DNA of 64,000 bases from Eutreptiella sp. 'Long Island Sound 2002' (taxonomy: Eukaryota; Euglenozoa; Euglenophyceae; Eutreptiales; Eutreptiaceae). The notes beneath the pieces are model-generated. The model was not told the origin of the DNA and did no database searches. It was given only the letters and a program-made list of their open reading frames with translations. Below, in pieces: positions 1 through 9,729 of the stretch. Positions within the stretch are counted from its first letter, which is position 1; every line of letters begins with the position of its first letter. The stretch is from NCBI GenBank assembly GCA_964036045.1, contig OZ038382.1:117791429-117855428 (forward strand), read 5' to 3'. The position numbers and the translations under genes were made by a program.

Positions 1-2009
1 CAGCCTCTCTGGATGAAGTCACGGAGGATCTTCTCCATGGCCTCTTTCCTCTCGCCCCTCAGGGCAAACTCCCGGTGCCGATACACACGGGGGTCCTGCT
101 TCAGTCGTATCTTGGCCTCGCCATACGGTCGACGCACCGGTGGGGGGAACACAGGTTTTCCGCTGAAGAAGGTCTCGCCATACTTCTGCTTCAGCCTGGC
201 CCTCAACGCCTGGATCTTGGGGCAGTCATCGGACTCTGCCTTGGCTTTTCCGGGCACTTGAACCACGGAGCTTACTTGAGGGGTAGCGACCCCGCTCGGT
301 TTCGGCTCAGGTGGTCTTCCCAGGTGGCCCAAAGGGCCATCTCTGGTCTTGCCTCGGAATAGATCGCCGTAGGTGGGTGGGTTACCGCCGGGCGGCTCGT
401 CCTGGCTGGACATATGATCCAGCACCCTCTGAACGAAGGTGTTCCCGTCATAGGAACCGGAGACGATGGAGTCCACTTCCCACCAGGCTCTGTCCTGGCC
501 CTTGCCCTCACGCTGGTTTCCCCAGTCGTGAAAGGGCTGATCCATATACCCCTGAACCAGATCCCACTCCTCTTCAGTGAGGTGGTCTTCTGATTCCGAT
601 TCTTCGATGTCAACCGGGGGAACCGCAAAGCATTGCCGCCATGGCTCCGCTATGATGCGGTTGACACACACGAAGTCCGTGGCGTCGGCCTGATCAAGGC
701 CCCCATCCACATAGTGGAATTCCGTTGGCCATCTCTGGGGTGGCATGGGCTGTCCCTTAGCGTCCTGATAGACACTCTCTCCAGCCGGTAGGACGACCTT
801 GTTTAAGGTCATGTTGGTCAATGAGGCTACCCAATGTCGGGTACTTTCCTCCTCGGTGCATCCCATAGGAACAACCAGCACTGCCTTGGAGCGGTCCTTG
901 CGAATCTTCGCTATCGCTCTTGGAATGTCCCAACGGGGGCAATGGATCCACATCAATCCCTGATGCGGACCCCAGTGCTTCTTCCACGCGGAGTCCTGTG
1001 CGCTCCAGTACTTCTCACACACCCGCAGATGGGCGGAGGTTCCTGAAGAGAACGCATCCAGGGCCAGATCCGAAGCTCCCAAGTCCGCGACAACTCGGCT
1101 CGCCACTTCCGGCCTTATGCCGTACTCCTGGTTTGCAGGACCAGTTGGCTCAGTGTCCAGCGCGGCCACTTCGAGCTGATTGCGTTCGGGGTGGATCCAT
1201 TGGCATTCCACATGGTGCTCAGGTGACGAAAGCCACGAGAGCTGGTCGTCCTGGTACAGGGTCATGGAGGCCTGGGCCGGGAGGACGCCGGAGTCCGTGT
1301 CCATCATGAAGTCGTACCCGACGATCATGACCCAGTCCATCTCGGCCTCGTAGAAGCGACCGTGCAGGAGGATTTCCTTGCCGAGGTCTGGGCGGCTCAG
1401 CTCACGATGGTTCACGAACTGCAGCCCAATGGCCGCTTCCTTCGTGCCTCCCACCATGTACTGGCCGTTCGCCACCTTCAGCCTGACAGGTTTCCGACTG
1501 TCGGTCAGACACTCTGGTGGAAGCAGGCCAGCCTTGACCAAGCTGACTTGAGCTCCCTTGTCGACCAACACGTCGAAAACCTTTTCCACTTCCCCGCATA
1601 AGGCACGGACCTTAAGATGCAACTGCCGCTCGCGACCGACACGGCGCACGGCGTGCAAACTCAGGATCTCCGGCCGTTCCAGAAGCTCAACAAGCGACTG
1701 GTGCAGGTCGTGGACAATGGGCTCAGGCTGCCCATCTGCAGCATCCAGCTGCGGTCCGCGTGATCCTCCGATACTCTCAGAAAGATCCTGTAGTACATCA
1801 AACACATTCTTGGTCGCGAAGGACGGACGGGTGCAAGGGTTCGTGCCTTCACTTGCCCTCATCCCGCCTCCGCAACTGGGTGCCGGACCGGGCCTTCCGC
1901 CCGCGGCAGTCCCCTTGTGCTTATCCACTCCCGACTGGGATGGTTCGGCGCTTCCCACGTCACCATCCTGCGACCGCCCTAGCTGGGGCCCTTGGCGGCA
2001 GGGGCTCCG
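1..2009 (-). CDS. Pol N-terminal half of element A: protease-like, methyltransferase-like module, start of RT (partial)
   Basis: The frame is open for about 669 codons from the TAG at 2010 to the window edge. At 1551-1562 a protease-like site reads V-L-V-D-K-G-A-Q-V-S-L-V. Retropepsins have D-T/S-G-A here, so the Lys probably kills activity. At about 860-1061 lies a module with L-D-A-F-S-S, W-I-H-C-P-R-W-D-I-P and A-V-L-V-V-P, resembling the Dam-like methyltransferase-type domain of DIRS elements. An acidic linker follows, then the RT N-terminus with YRHREFALRGERKEAMEKIL and IQRG, matching element B's YRHREYQL...IERGW. The protein has no ATG at its start and depends on readthrough or on an ancestral Gag-Pol fusion. 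RT motifs A-E would lie outside the window. Confidence 0.75.
860..1061 (-). other. DIRS/Dam-like methyltransferase-type module inside Pol of element A
   Basis: About 68 codons in the Pol frame contain a D-A-F-S-S start, a W...KHWG stretch, W-I-H-C-P-R-W-D-I-P-R-A-I-A-K-I and then A-V-L-V-V-P. The order (LD.F.S, then an aromatic/Pro box, then I..K..+..ILVVP) recalls the module that follows RNase H in DIRS-type and some other retroelements and is usually described as Dam-methyltransferase-like. The catalytic N/D-P-P-F/Y/W box is replaced by H-C-P-R-W, so methylation activity is doubtful. It sits between the protease and RT, not at the Pol C-terminus. The assignment is by eye only. Confidence 0.45.
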
Positions 2010-3107
2010 CTAGGGGGCGTCGGTTGTGGAGGAAGGGGTATTCTCCTCCGCATCAACCTCGTTGACGCCCTTCTTTCTTCCCCCTTTCTTACCCTTGTTC
2101 TGGTCCTTGTCCTTGTTCTGGTCATTCTGGTTGTTCTCCTTGTTCTTGTTGTCCGACCTGGCGACCCAGTTCCTCTTGATCTCCTGGATCTCCTTGGCCA
2201 ACTCGGTCCCCTGCGACACCAGCTTGGAGAGCTCGTCCCTGTCCACCTCCACCTTGGCTTCCCGGATACCCGCGGGCGCACGCTTCTTCGACCCGTGCGC
2301 CTTCTTGTAAGCCTCCGTGTCGGCCTTGTGGACGGGGCATGTTCGGTGGTCATGGTTGAAGCCTCGCTTCCTCCCATAACACACGAAACAGCCCTGAGGG
2401 TGAGCTCGTATGAACTCCCCAAAGGACAGTGGAGGGTCGCCAATGCGGCGAGCGTCCCTCTTCTCCTGCTTCCTCCAACCCTGCTGCAGGGGCTTCCAGT
2501 TTCCCGGCTTGCTCCCCGCGCTCAGGTTCTTGGCCACGAAGGGACACACGGCCACTTCGGCGGGCTCATCGTCGTCGTCATCGTGGATGAGGGTCTCATC
2601 GCCGCCGGCTCCCGCTGGGTCCATGGCAGCTTCCCCACCAGGTCCCCCGCCAACGTAGTTGACGTCGCGGTCGCCGGGCCTCAACCCGCAGGTGTGGTAG
2701 AGGTTTCGGTACTCCTTGAGTACTTCCTCGCCAACCCACTCCAGGATCTCGTCGCAGCTCATCCGCGCCGGGATGGCCTGCAGACAGATGGTCTGGCCGC
2801 TCAACTCACACTGGTCAAGGCGCCACATCGCGGTCTTCTCGCGATCGCCCGAGACGGTGATGAGGAGAGCGTCCCGCAGGGAGTGCCGTTTGACATCCCG
2901 GGCCACGTTCTTCCTCGTCCAAGCCACCACGTTCGTATGATACTCTTTGGAGAGCATCATCTTGACCGTGTGGTTGGACTTGGCCCTCTTGGATTCCTCC
3001 TTGGCGACCCTCTTGATCCATGCTTCCGGCAGCATGGAGAGCAGGCGAGCCTGCTCGTCACCCTCGTTCCAATCCTCCACGTTGCGGCGGAAGAGGGTGT
3101 ATTTCCC
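2010..3107 (-). pseudogene. Gag core C-terminal part and Cys/His knuckle of element A
   Basis: This is the direct in-frame continuation of the gag domain. It includes ARLLSMLPEAW, a helical segment, an Asp-rich run and, at about 2337-2390, a knuckle with C-x2-C-x8-H-x4-C spacing (CFVCYGRKRGFNHDHRTC). That is longer in the middle than the usual C-x2-C-x4-H-x4-C gag knuckle. A strongly basic Lys/Asn/Gln tail follows. The frame ends with TAG at 2010-2012, and the protease/RT frame continues immediately in the same phase. Gag and Pol are thus separated by one stop codon in one frame, an arrangement seen where Pol is made by stop readthrough, although decay is an equal explanation here. Confidence 0.7.
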
Positions 3108-4395
3108 TCAGAACTCTCGCCAATCTCGTAGGCGGATCTCCCGTCCATCATGCTCAAGCTTGATGGACTTCCAGCGCTTGGCAGCCACCTGCGGAGCGTC
3201 CACCCGGTCCTGCTCGTTGAGCCACTTCTTGGCTTCCTTGAGGGTCTTGATTCTCCCCCCCTTGGTCGCCACGAAGTATAGCTTGCCGAGCACTTCCGGC
3301 AGGCGGTACCTGAACCGTCTGAAGACATATCTCTCCGCATCCGCGGGAGGCAGGTCTTCAGTGACGGTCAGCCCCCAATCGTCCAGCTTCTCCAAGAAGC
3401 GGTCGAGGTTGAGGGGGTTGCCATCGTACATGGGGGGCTTGATGTCCTTCAAGTCTTCCCACACGGCGGCATCCGCGGCCTTAGAGACCATGAACGCCGG
3501 CCGCGAGGTCGGGGGAGGTTCCCATCGGCCTCGCCCACGGACTCCCACGGCCGCCACGTCCATCTCCTCCATGGAATCCCTGTGGCTACGCTGCGGTTCC
3601 TCCATGTACGCTGAACCTAGATGTTCACGCCGTATTCCTTCCATGTACGCATCCTCATCACGGCGCCGGCGGCTGCGTTCAGCGGCCTCCCGTCGTGCAC
3701 CACGCGGCGGGCTGATGTCGAACTCCTCCAGGTCCAGGTCCAGATCCTCACCTTCACCGACATCCCACTCCACGTCTCCTCTGGGGACCTCATCCCTGAG
3801 TCCACCATAACGTCCACCAGCCATTGGGATTGGCTCCAGGGCTGGTGCGGGGCGCCGGGGGCGTACCGGTGTCCGCGGTGGAGCACGGCGGTTGCGGTAC
3901 TCCGCGCTGAGCCACTCATCACGCCAATCTCCACTGCCACTGCCCGGCGGCACGCGCTCGTTGCGGCGGCCCGCGCTGTGGTGAGAGGGGGCGGTGAGAG
4001 AGGGGGCGCTGGCGCCGGGGCGACTCCTGGGGGCTCTGCCGGGGGCGTGGGGTCTGCCTGGACCTGGTCCGGGTCCCCAGCCGTCGTCCGACGAGCCAGA
4101 CTCCAGGGGTGGGTGGTCGCTGCCGACGCTCCCACGGGCCTCCAGCGCGTCCAGCCTCTGCTGCAGGCCGCTGATGACCGTGTTCAGCTGTCTGATCTCG
4201 GCCCTGGCGATGTCCAACTCTGTCTGCGCGCGCGCGGCGACCTTGGAGATGCGAGTCATCCCGCCCTTGCCCGTGTCTACCTCGCACTCGGGGGAAAAGA
4301 CCCTCCTGCGGAGGTAGACAATCCACCGCCAGGCGGTATCCGGGTCGCCGTTCCCTGGTGGGTCGTCGGGGTCCCCTGGGGGTCCTCCAGGAGGG
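3108..4395 (-). pseudogene. Gag core (retrotransposon gag domain, first part) of element A
   Basis: After the collagen-like linker, a short basic segment leads into MTRISKVAARAQTELDIARA at 4259, with a heptad pattern through about residue 40, then a Pro/Arg-rich disordered stretch, then a compact domain containing DIKPPMYDGNPLNLDRFLEK followed by a Trp-rich helix and LRDWREF. Pattern and position match the retrotransposon gag (capsid-like) domain of Ty3 elements, which typically has P-x-F-D-G near its start and spaced aromatic residues. The frame is cut by TGA at 3108-3110, and the same frame resumes at once with GKYTLFRRNVEDWNE, so the domain is continuous across a single stop codon. Confidence 0.65.
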
Positions 4396-4519
4396 CCTCA
4401 GCCGGGTCCGCCCGGTCCAGGGGGTCCTCCCCCGCCCGGTGGTCCGCCTCCAGGGGGTCCACTTGGTGGGCGTCCTCCAGGGGGTCCTGATGGTCCTCCG
4501 CCAGGGGGTCCCGTGGATC

Positions 4520-5519
4520 TCAGCCGGGTCGCCTCGGTGGGTCCGAGGATGGGCGCTTCTTCGTGATGCCGAAGTCCATGTCCTCATCCTCGTCCATGTC
4601 GCCCCACCTGGGCATCTCGGTCTCGGAAGACTCTGAGCTCCGGTAGGGGGGAGGGAGATCCTCATCTTCACCTTCCGGCTCCGTGGGGACATCTCCGCCT
4701 CCTCCGCCCGTCCAAGCCACCACTTGGCGATGTCGGCGGCCTCGTTCATCCTCGTCACTGGCGGTGAAGAAGGGGTCACTGTCGTGGGGGTGTCCACCCG
4801 CTGGCCTCCGCGGCCTCTGGGGGGTCTTCCCCTTGCCCTTGCTCCGTCGATGGGCGGTGGGGCCACTGCTCCCACTGCTGCCCGTGTCGGCCTCGTCCAG
4901 CGTCATCCTGGAGGAGGCGTCCCCTTCGAAAGGCTTTCGAAGGGTCTCCACTCGTGATCCTCCCGAGGGAGTCTCGCGGCGGAGTTTGGCCTCTGCCTCC
5001 TCCATTGCAGCGGCGGTGGCTGCGGCAGCCCGCACTTCCGTTTCCTCCCGAGCACGAGCCGCCTCGGCTTCCCGGGCCTGCTGCAGCCGCGCCTTCTGCG
5101 CTTCCAACGCCGCCAGCTCCGCCTCCGTCTTGGCCTTCTCCTCAGCGACCTTCCGTCGCGCGGCCTCGATGGCGTCCTTCTTGGCAGTGTCCGCCTGGGC
5201 CTTTGCCGTCGCATCGGCGTGGGCCCTTTCCTCCGCCTCCTTCTTTGCCCTCTCTTGGGCAAGCGTCTCTTCCAGCGCCTTCACCTCGGCCTCCCCGCAG
5301 GCAATGGCCCCCTGCGTCCGGCGGGCTTCCTCATCGGTTGCCCTGATCCGGGCAGCCACTGCTTCATGGGCGGCCGCAGCCCTGAGACCGGCGGCGATGG
5401 CTGCCACTTTCGAGGCGTGGTAGTCCATGCCTCTGCCCCACTCGGTGGCCTCCTCATGGGCGATGCCGACGGCACCCTCCACGGCGGCGTTCCGCTGCGT
5501 GGCCCGTTGCCGGGCAACC
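4520..5519 (-). pseudogene. Ala/Glu/Lys-rich coiled-coil segment of element A Gag
   Basis: About 320 residues in one minus frame. The first half is dominated by Ala, Glu, Lys, Arg and Gln with heptad-like spacing and almost no Pro or Gly, as expected of a long coiled coil. The second half becomes acidic and Ser/Pro-rich, with several Asp/Glu runs. It ends at a TGA at 4520. Upstream it joins the N-terminal region after a frameshift. Downstream the likely protein continues one frame over through a Gly-Pro-Pro collagen-like stretch (about 4500-4380) that itself contains a TGA near 4400. A role in Gag oligomerisation is plausible but is inferred only from composition. Confidence 0.5.
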
Positions 5520-6318
5520 GAAGGTTGCAGGGCACCCCACAGACGCGCTCACAGGCGCGCGCCACGTCCCTTTGGGCGGGAGCGGCGCTGCTGCTGGAGC
5601 TGGCCTGGTCGGCCGGCATCCTCCCGCGGTGGGCCGACTCCACGTCGCTGCTGGGGCCTGCTGGGGCCTGCCGGGGCCTCAGGAGCAGCGGACGGGGCTT
5701 GGCCCTGGTCTGCCTGGCGACTTGGATGAAGTCGCCAAGGGTGGCGTGGCCGGGGTGATGACCACCATTGGCCCGTTGGGGACTGGGGTCTGGTGTTCCG
5801 CCCTTGACGCCTTGGGCGGCTTCGGCAGCCAGGGACTCCTGGTACTCCCGCCACTTCCGGTCCCGCTTCCTGTCCCCGGCGGACCGCTTCTCCTTCGCCG
5901 GAGACGCGCTGCTGCTGCCCTGCAGCCTGCGCTCGCTCCCCGGTTCCGGGAAGTTCTTCTCGATCATGTCCCACAGGGAGACATTGATCGAGGCCCCCGA
6001 CGGGTACTCGTTGGGGGTCTCGTCCTCCTCGATCTCGTCGGGGCGCAGCCCTTCGCCGGGCCTGTCCGGCCGGGTCCACGTCCTCCAGCGCTTGCGGCGG
6101 AAGCGGTACTCGTACCCTTCCGCCCGCAGCCACTCCTCCACTGCCCGCAGGCGGTCCTCCCCCATGTCCTCGCGGAGCTCGAAGCTCCTGGGCATGCCGC
6201 CTTCGCACTGGGGGTGGCTGTGGCGGTAGTGCTGGTCCCAAACCAACCCACGCAGCAGGCGTGCCGCATGGGGGTGGGGCCGCGGCCACGTCCTGCCAGC
6301 TTCTTGCCAGTTTACCAT
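5520..6318 (-). pseudogene. Gag N-terminal region of element A
   Basis: The frame opens with ATG at 6318 in a strong context (GCCATGG) and reads about 266 codons before the protein-like frame changes near 5525. The first 110 residues are rich in Arg, Glu and Trp and carry an EDRLRAVEEWLRAEGYEYRF segment that looks like a folded domain; the rest is low-complexity and basic. I recognise no catalytic motif. Position directly upstream of the gag core and in the same strand suggests it is the N-terminal extension of Gag or a separate leader ORF. Around 5525 a one-base change moves the likely protein into the next frame, where the Ala/Glu/Lys-rich segment continues. Confidence 0.5.
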
Positions 6319-7340
6319 GGCAGCGGGGGGCGTACTTGGTCTTGAGGTCCTTGGTGTGCACTCGTTCTACTCAACGAACTGGTGGTGGTTGTTGAGGCGG
6401 GTGCTGCAGCACTGGACTGGGCGTGCGGCTGGTGCTGGTCAGCCGGTGGTTGTGGAAGTGGTTGACGCGGCCTTGCTGGTCGGCCGATGGGACTCGCTGA
6501 TGCAGGAGTCCTGGTCTGTGCACCTCTTTCACGGTCGCTGCGCGGTCAGGGCGATGCTCTGGACGGCGCTGCGGGCTCCGTGACGAACTCGGCGCTGCCG
6601 CTGGGTGGCGCTGTGAGCCGCTGCGCTGCGCTGCGAGCTGCTGCGCTGCGCTGCGAGCTGCGAGCTGCGCCGCGCTGCTCGGGGTTGGTGGCCCCGAGTG
6701 GCACGCGAAGGCTGGGTAACCCCGCGACGGTGAAACGCCTTTGACGCGTTCCCGTGGGGGGCCGGCCACGGGACGCTGCGGTGACACGCACAAGTGAGCA
6801 GGCAGGCAAAGCACTACGCTCACAAGGGCATCAATACGCTCGTGTCATGTGACAAAGCGTTTCAGGATCCTTGCCACTCTGCAACAAGGGAACGAAAGTA
6901 TGTACAGCAACACATCAGGATATGTACACATGGGGTTGCGACTGGACTGGGGTAAGGGCATCACAGGACAATAGACACTCAGTCCTAACTCGTATCCCAA
7001 TCCCAGGTCCGACCCTCTCAGTGGCTGGTGGGGGCGGGGGCTCAAACACAACCCATGCCCTGCTCAGTCCGGACCCTGAAACCCTGCCAATAGGGGTGGT
7101 GTCCCGCCGAGCCACAGGCGAGTTCCTGGGAACCAAGGTGCTCCAAGGCTGACCAACAGTAGCTCCTCATGCTCCCTTAACGGCAGGTCCCAACTCCACT
7201 CTGAGCCAGAGATATGGCCCCGCCATTATCCCTCAGGAGTTGGTAGCTGAAAATGGGCTGTTTCAGCCCAAACTGATATTAGCTCCAAAATCTCCAAAAT
7301 TGACCCCTCGTTCGGACCCGCCAAAGGTGGGAACGAGGTA
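6319..7340. other. Leader region of element A; GCT-rich microsatellite at 6612-6690
   Basis: No gene is seen between the gag ATG and the LTR-like region. A GC-rich block at about 6612-6690 repeats gctgcgctgcgctgcgag with a ~31 bp period. This should be the transcribed leader with the primer-binding site. I did not find a convincing TGG-initiated match to a tRNA 3' end, and the exact LTR/leader border is not visible. Confidence 0.4.
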
Positions 7341-9234
7341 ACTGAACCTATGCCCTCCGAGTATGAACTCTCTGGAGCCCTTACCCAACCTGGTTCCCTC
7401 TGAAGTCCCGGGATCAGGGCTCCACGGGTACGTCAAGTGGGGTCATGATGCCAAAATCACCATAATTGGCACCATTGTCACGCGTGGCTCGCCCAGCCAG
7501 GGCAAGGCCAATGGCTCACAGGATGGGAGACAGAACCTAGGACTCATATCCGTGTGTACAACTTGAAATTAGGTACAGGCTCCCTGTGGGCATAGAGAAA
7601 TGGGGCCGCCAATTGACCACACGGAAGGGGGAAATTGGGGTCCCAAAATGGGGTCATTTTGGCTGCTCGAAATGAGCCAAAATTCGGTGTGCTCCCAATA
7701 GTATGTCTCCGCGCCGGCTTGGAGATCGGATCCGCCATTCCATACGCAATCCACCAGGAGTCCAACAAAGATCTCCATGCCACTTGGCGTGGTGACGATC
7801 CCAATTGGGGCCACAAATGCCAAAATGGCAAAATTGCCCACACTCACTTTGGGCTAGCGCCTTAACGAAGGTTGCTCCGCTTCGCCCACGTGGTGTGTGA
7901 ACCACGGGGACCAATATGCATAACACCCATGTCATATATGGTCCATTGGTCCATGCGTCCGGCGTGCACGGGGGGGCTCAACATAGTGCACGGCGGGCAG
8001 CAAAAGTGGAAAATTGCTCAAAATAGCCAAAAATGCGCACACTCATGGTTAGAGCAAATGAGGCACATGCCCGACTTGGACCAGAGTGTGCCATAGGATT
8101 GGTGGCAAGTCCTATGTGTCCAACATATCTTTTGGGCGTCGCCCAACTCCTCCGGTTTTGGGAATGGCAGGGTCGCCAAGTGAGCCCATGATTTGGGATA
8201 GTCCCAAATTGCCAACATGGCGGCCACGGTACGCCAAGCCCAAGAGGAGTTATTCGCCGGGTTCAAGATATATTGGGCACCAAAGTATGTACCTTCATAA
8301 CATACTTGGGTCATGATGTCAATTGAGCGCAACGTTGAGATACAAGGTCGCCACTTGACATCATGACGGACCAAAGACGGCAAAATTGGCACAAAGACAC
8401 ACAAAAGTGCCTTGAAAGCCGCACAATTATATTATAATATCTTCGGCTTGGATCGTGCAATCAACTAATCCTTCTAAACACAATGACTTGACACCAATGA
8501 CTTCTGATTTCACGTATGTGCTCCACTTGGGGCGCTCTGAAAGGTTACGAGCGCTACTTCCCAAGTGGGCACATGAAAATATGGAAAATTGCAAAACACA
8601 CACCTTGCTCCCAGCGCATCGCTTCGGGATCGCCACACAAGCTTCCCTTCACGAAGGTTAGGCTTGCGATTGATTGTAGAGAGTATGGAGAAGGGGCATG
8701 CGCAATATGAGGTCCATTGGCGGGCTTGGCTTGGAGCGATGGACCCGCCAAGTGGGCACGCAACACAACACAAGGCACATACTCCATATTGCCCAAAAAG
8801 GTAGCTCCCCCCACGATATGTCATGCCCCTCCAAGGGCATAACTTTGTGCCAATCGCTCATAGGAACTCAAGAAGAGTTCCTATGCAACACCAACACTCG
8901 CGCGCTACACTCGTAAGTTATCTTAACACACGCAATATAATGGCCATAGAGTTACAACGCAAACTCTACCCTCTTGACCATGATCCATTACACTAGCGCG
9001 CACGTGTGGAGACGCAAGACATATGATGCTTCCTAAATTACGTCGGGAGTATTGTGAATACATCCCAGGTTTCCTTATTGTCATTCTTCGCAAGCAACAC
9101 GAGATATGACCTTCACAAGTGGCCTCACGAATCAACTTTGTTTTGCCCATATCTTTAAGACAAATGGGGGGAAAGTTGATTCGTGCATAGGGAAGCACGT
9201 AGGTCCACTCGAAAGAGGTCAAATCAAGTGCGGG

Positions 9235-9266
9235 GATGTCGAAGTCGAAAATCAGTTTTCGACATC
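9235..9266. other. Conserved hairpin in LTR A
   Basis: gatgtcgaa and ttcgacatc form a perfect 9 bp stem around a 14 nt loop. The same stem recurs in LTR B at 40979-41010 with a different loop, while flanking sequence has diverged by about 30%. Confidence 0.65.
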
Positions 9267-9510
9267 CTGAAAAATTCGGATTAAGGTTGCGAGTGTAGAA
9301 TGAGAAAATTGCGGATGCATCAACGCAATTCCTGAAGACTTTAGATCCTTCGTCACGGATAGCGTTAAAATTTCCATTATAAACAGTGAAACTGGGGGTT
9401 ACGGTAAAGTCGCGATCCAACCGCCAGCAGTCAAAATAGTGAATATCAGAACGGAAGCGTAAAAATTGACGGAAACAATATGAAAAAGAAACCCTGTTGA
9501 TTCCTGATAT

Positions 9511-9526
9511 TCTGATATATAAATCT
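9511..9526. promoter_or_regulatory. TATA-like core of LTR A
   Basis: gatatataaatc is conserved with 41258-41270 in LTR B, within a ~45 bp block that is nearly identical between the two LTRs. Read in the gag-pol sense (minus) it gives TTTATATATC. Read on plus it gives the better consensus TATATAAA, so the direction of the promoter is not settled. Confidence 0.45.
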
Positions 9527-9620
9527 CCGCTGGCGGCGCATCGGTTGCCGATGCGGGACTTTACGGCACGGAACACGCTCCCGCCGGGCTCGCACCGGGC
9601 GTCAACGGGCGCCTCCTGTA

Positions 9621-9687
9621 CATGGGGTTAGTGGACCGGAGACCGGTCTTCCCTTCCGTACACGGGGTTAGTGGACCGGAGACCGGT
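9621..9687. repeat. Pair of 27 bp direct repeats in LTR A
   Basis: Two near-identical 27 bp copies (core ggggttagtggaccggag) lie at 9621-9647 and 9661-9687, 40 bp apart and 100-170 bp on the upstream side of the TATA-like core for the gag-pol sense. Such paired repeats often act as enhancer or binding-site duplications in LTR U3 regions; that function is inferred. Confidence 0.7.
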
Positions 9688-9729
9688 TGTATGCCCTAAC
9701 CTAGCCATGGGGTTCTGGGTACCGCTTCA

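Larger units (their letters stand above)
1..9729 (-). mobile_element. Ty3-like LTR retrotransposon A, 5' LTR to start of RT (cut by window edge)
   Basis: Reading the minus strand from 9729, I see an LTR-like region, a leader, a gag beginning at an ATG in good context at 6318, a gag core with a Cys/His knuckle, a protease-like motif, an extra methyltransferase-like module and the first part of a reverse transcriptase that leaves the window at base 1. The RT start is clearly homologous to that of element B (44.9 kb). The order gag-PR-RT is that of LTR elements; assignment to Ty3 rests on the relationship to B, which has a chromodomain. Coding is broken by two frameshifts (about 5525 and 4530), by TGA codons near 4400 and at 3108-3110, and by a TAG at 2010-2012, so this copy looks inactive unless some stops are read through. 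Confidence 0.8.
7341..9729 (-). repeat. 5' LTR-like region of element A (left edge uncertain)
   Basis: The right end at 9729 reads TGAAGCGG on the minus strand, the same start as the LTR of element B (TGAAGCC at 41457) and of the tandem array (TGAAGCC). From about 9570 down to 8780 the sequence aligns with 41290-40500, roughly 70% identical by eye, in the same orientation relative to gag-pol, including an AT-rich TATA-like core and a conserved hairpin. No coding sequence is present. The left limit could not be fixed; sequence of the same character continues to about 7.3 kb, which would make the LTR over 2 kb. Confidence 0.6.

Noticed and set aside
1992-3131. 379-codon plus ORF opposite gag of element A
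   Set aside because: Antisense to a convincing Gag; no independent motif, and the composition mirrors the opposite strand.
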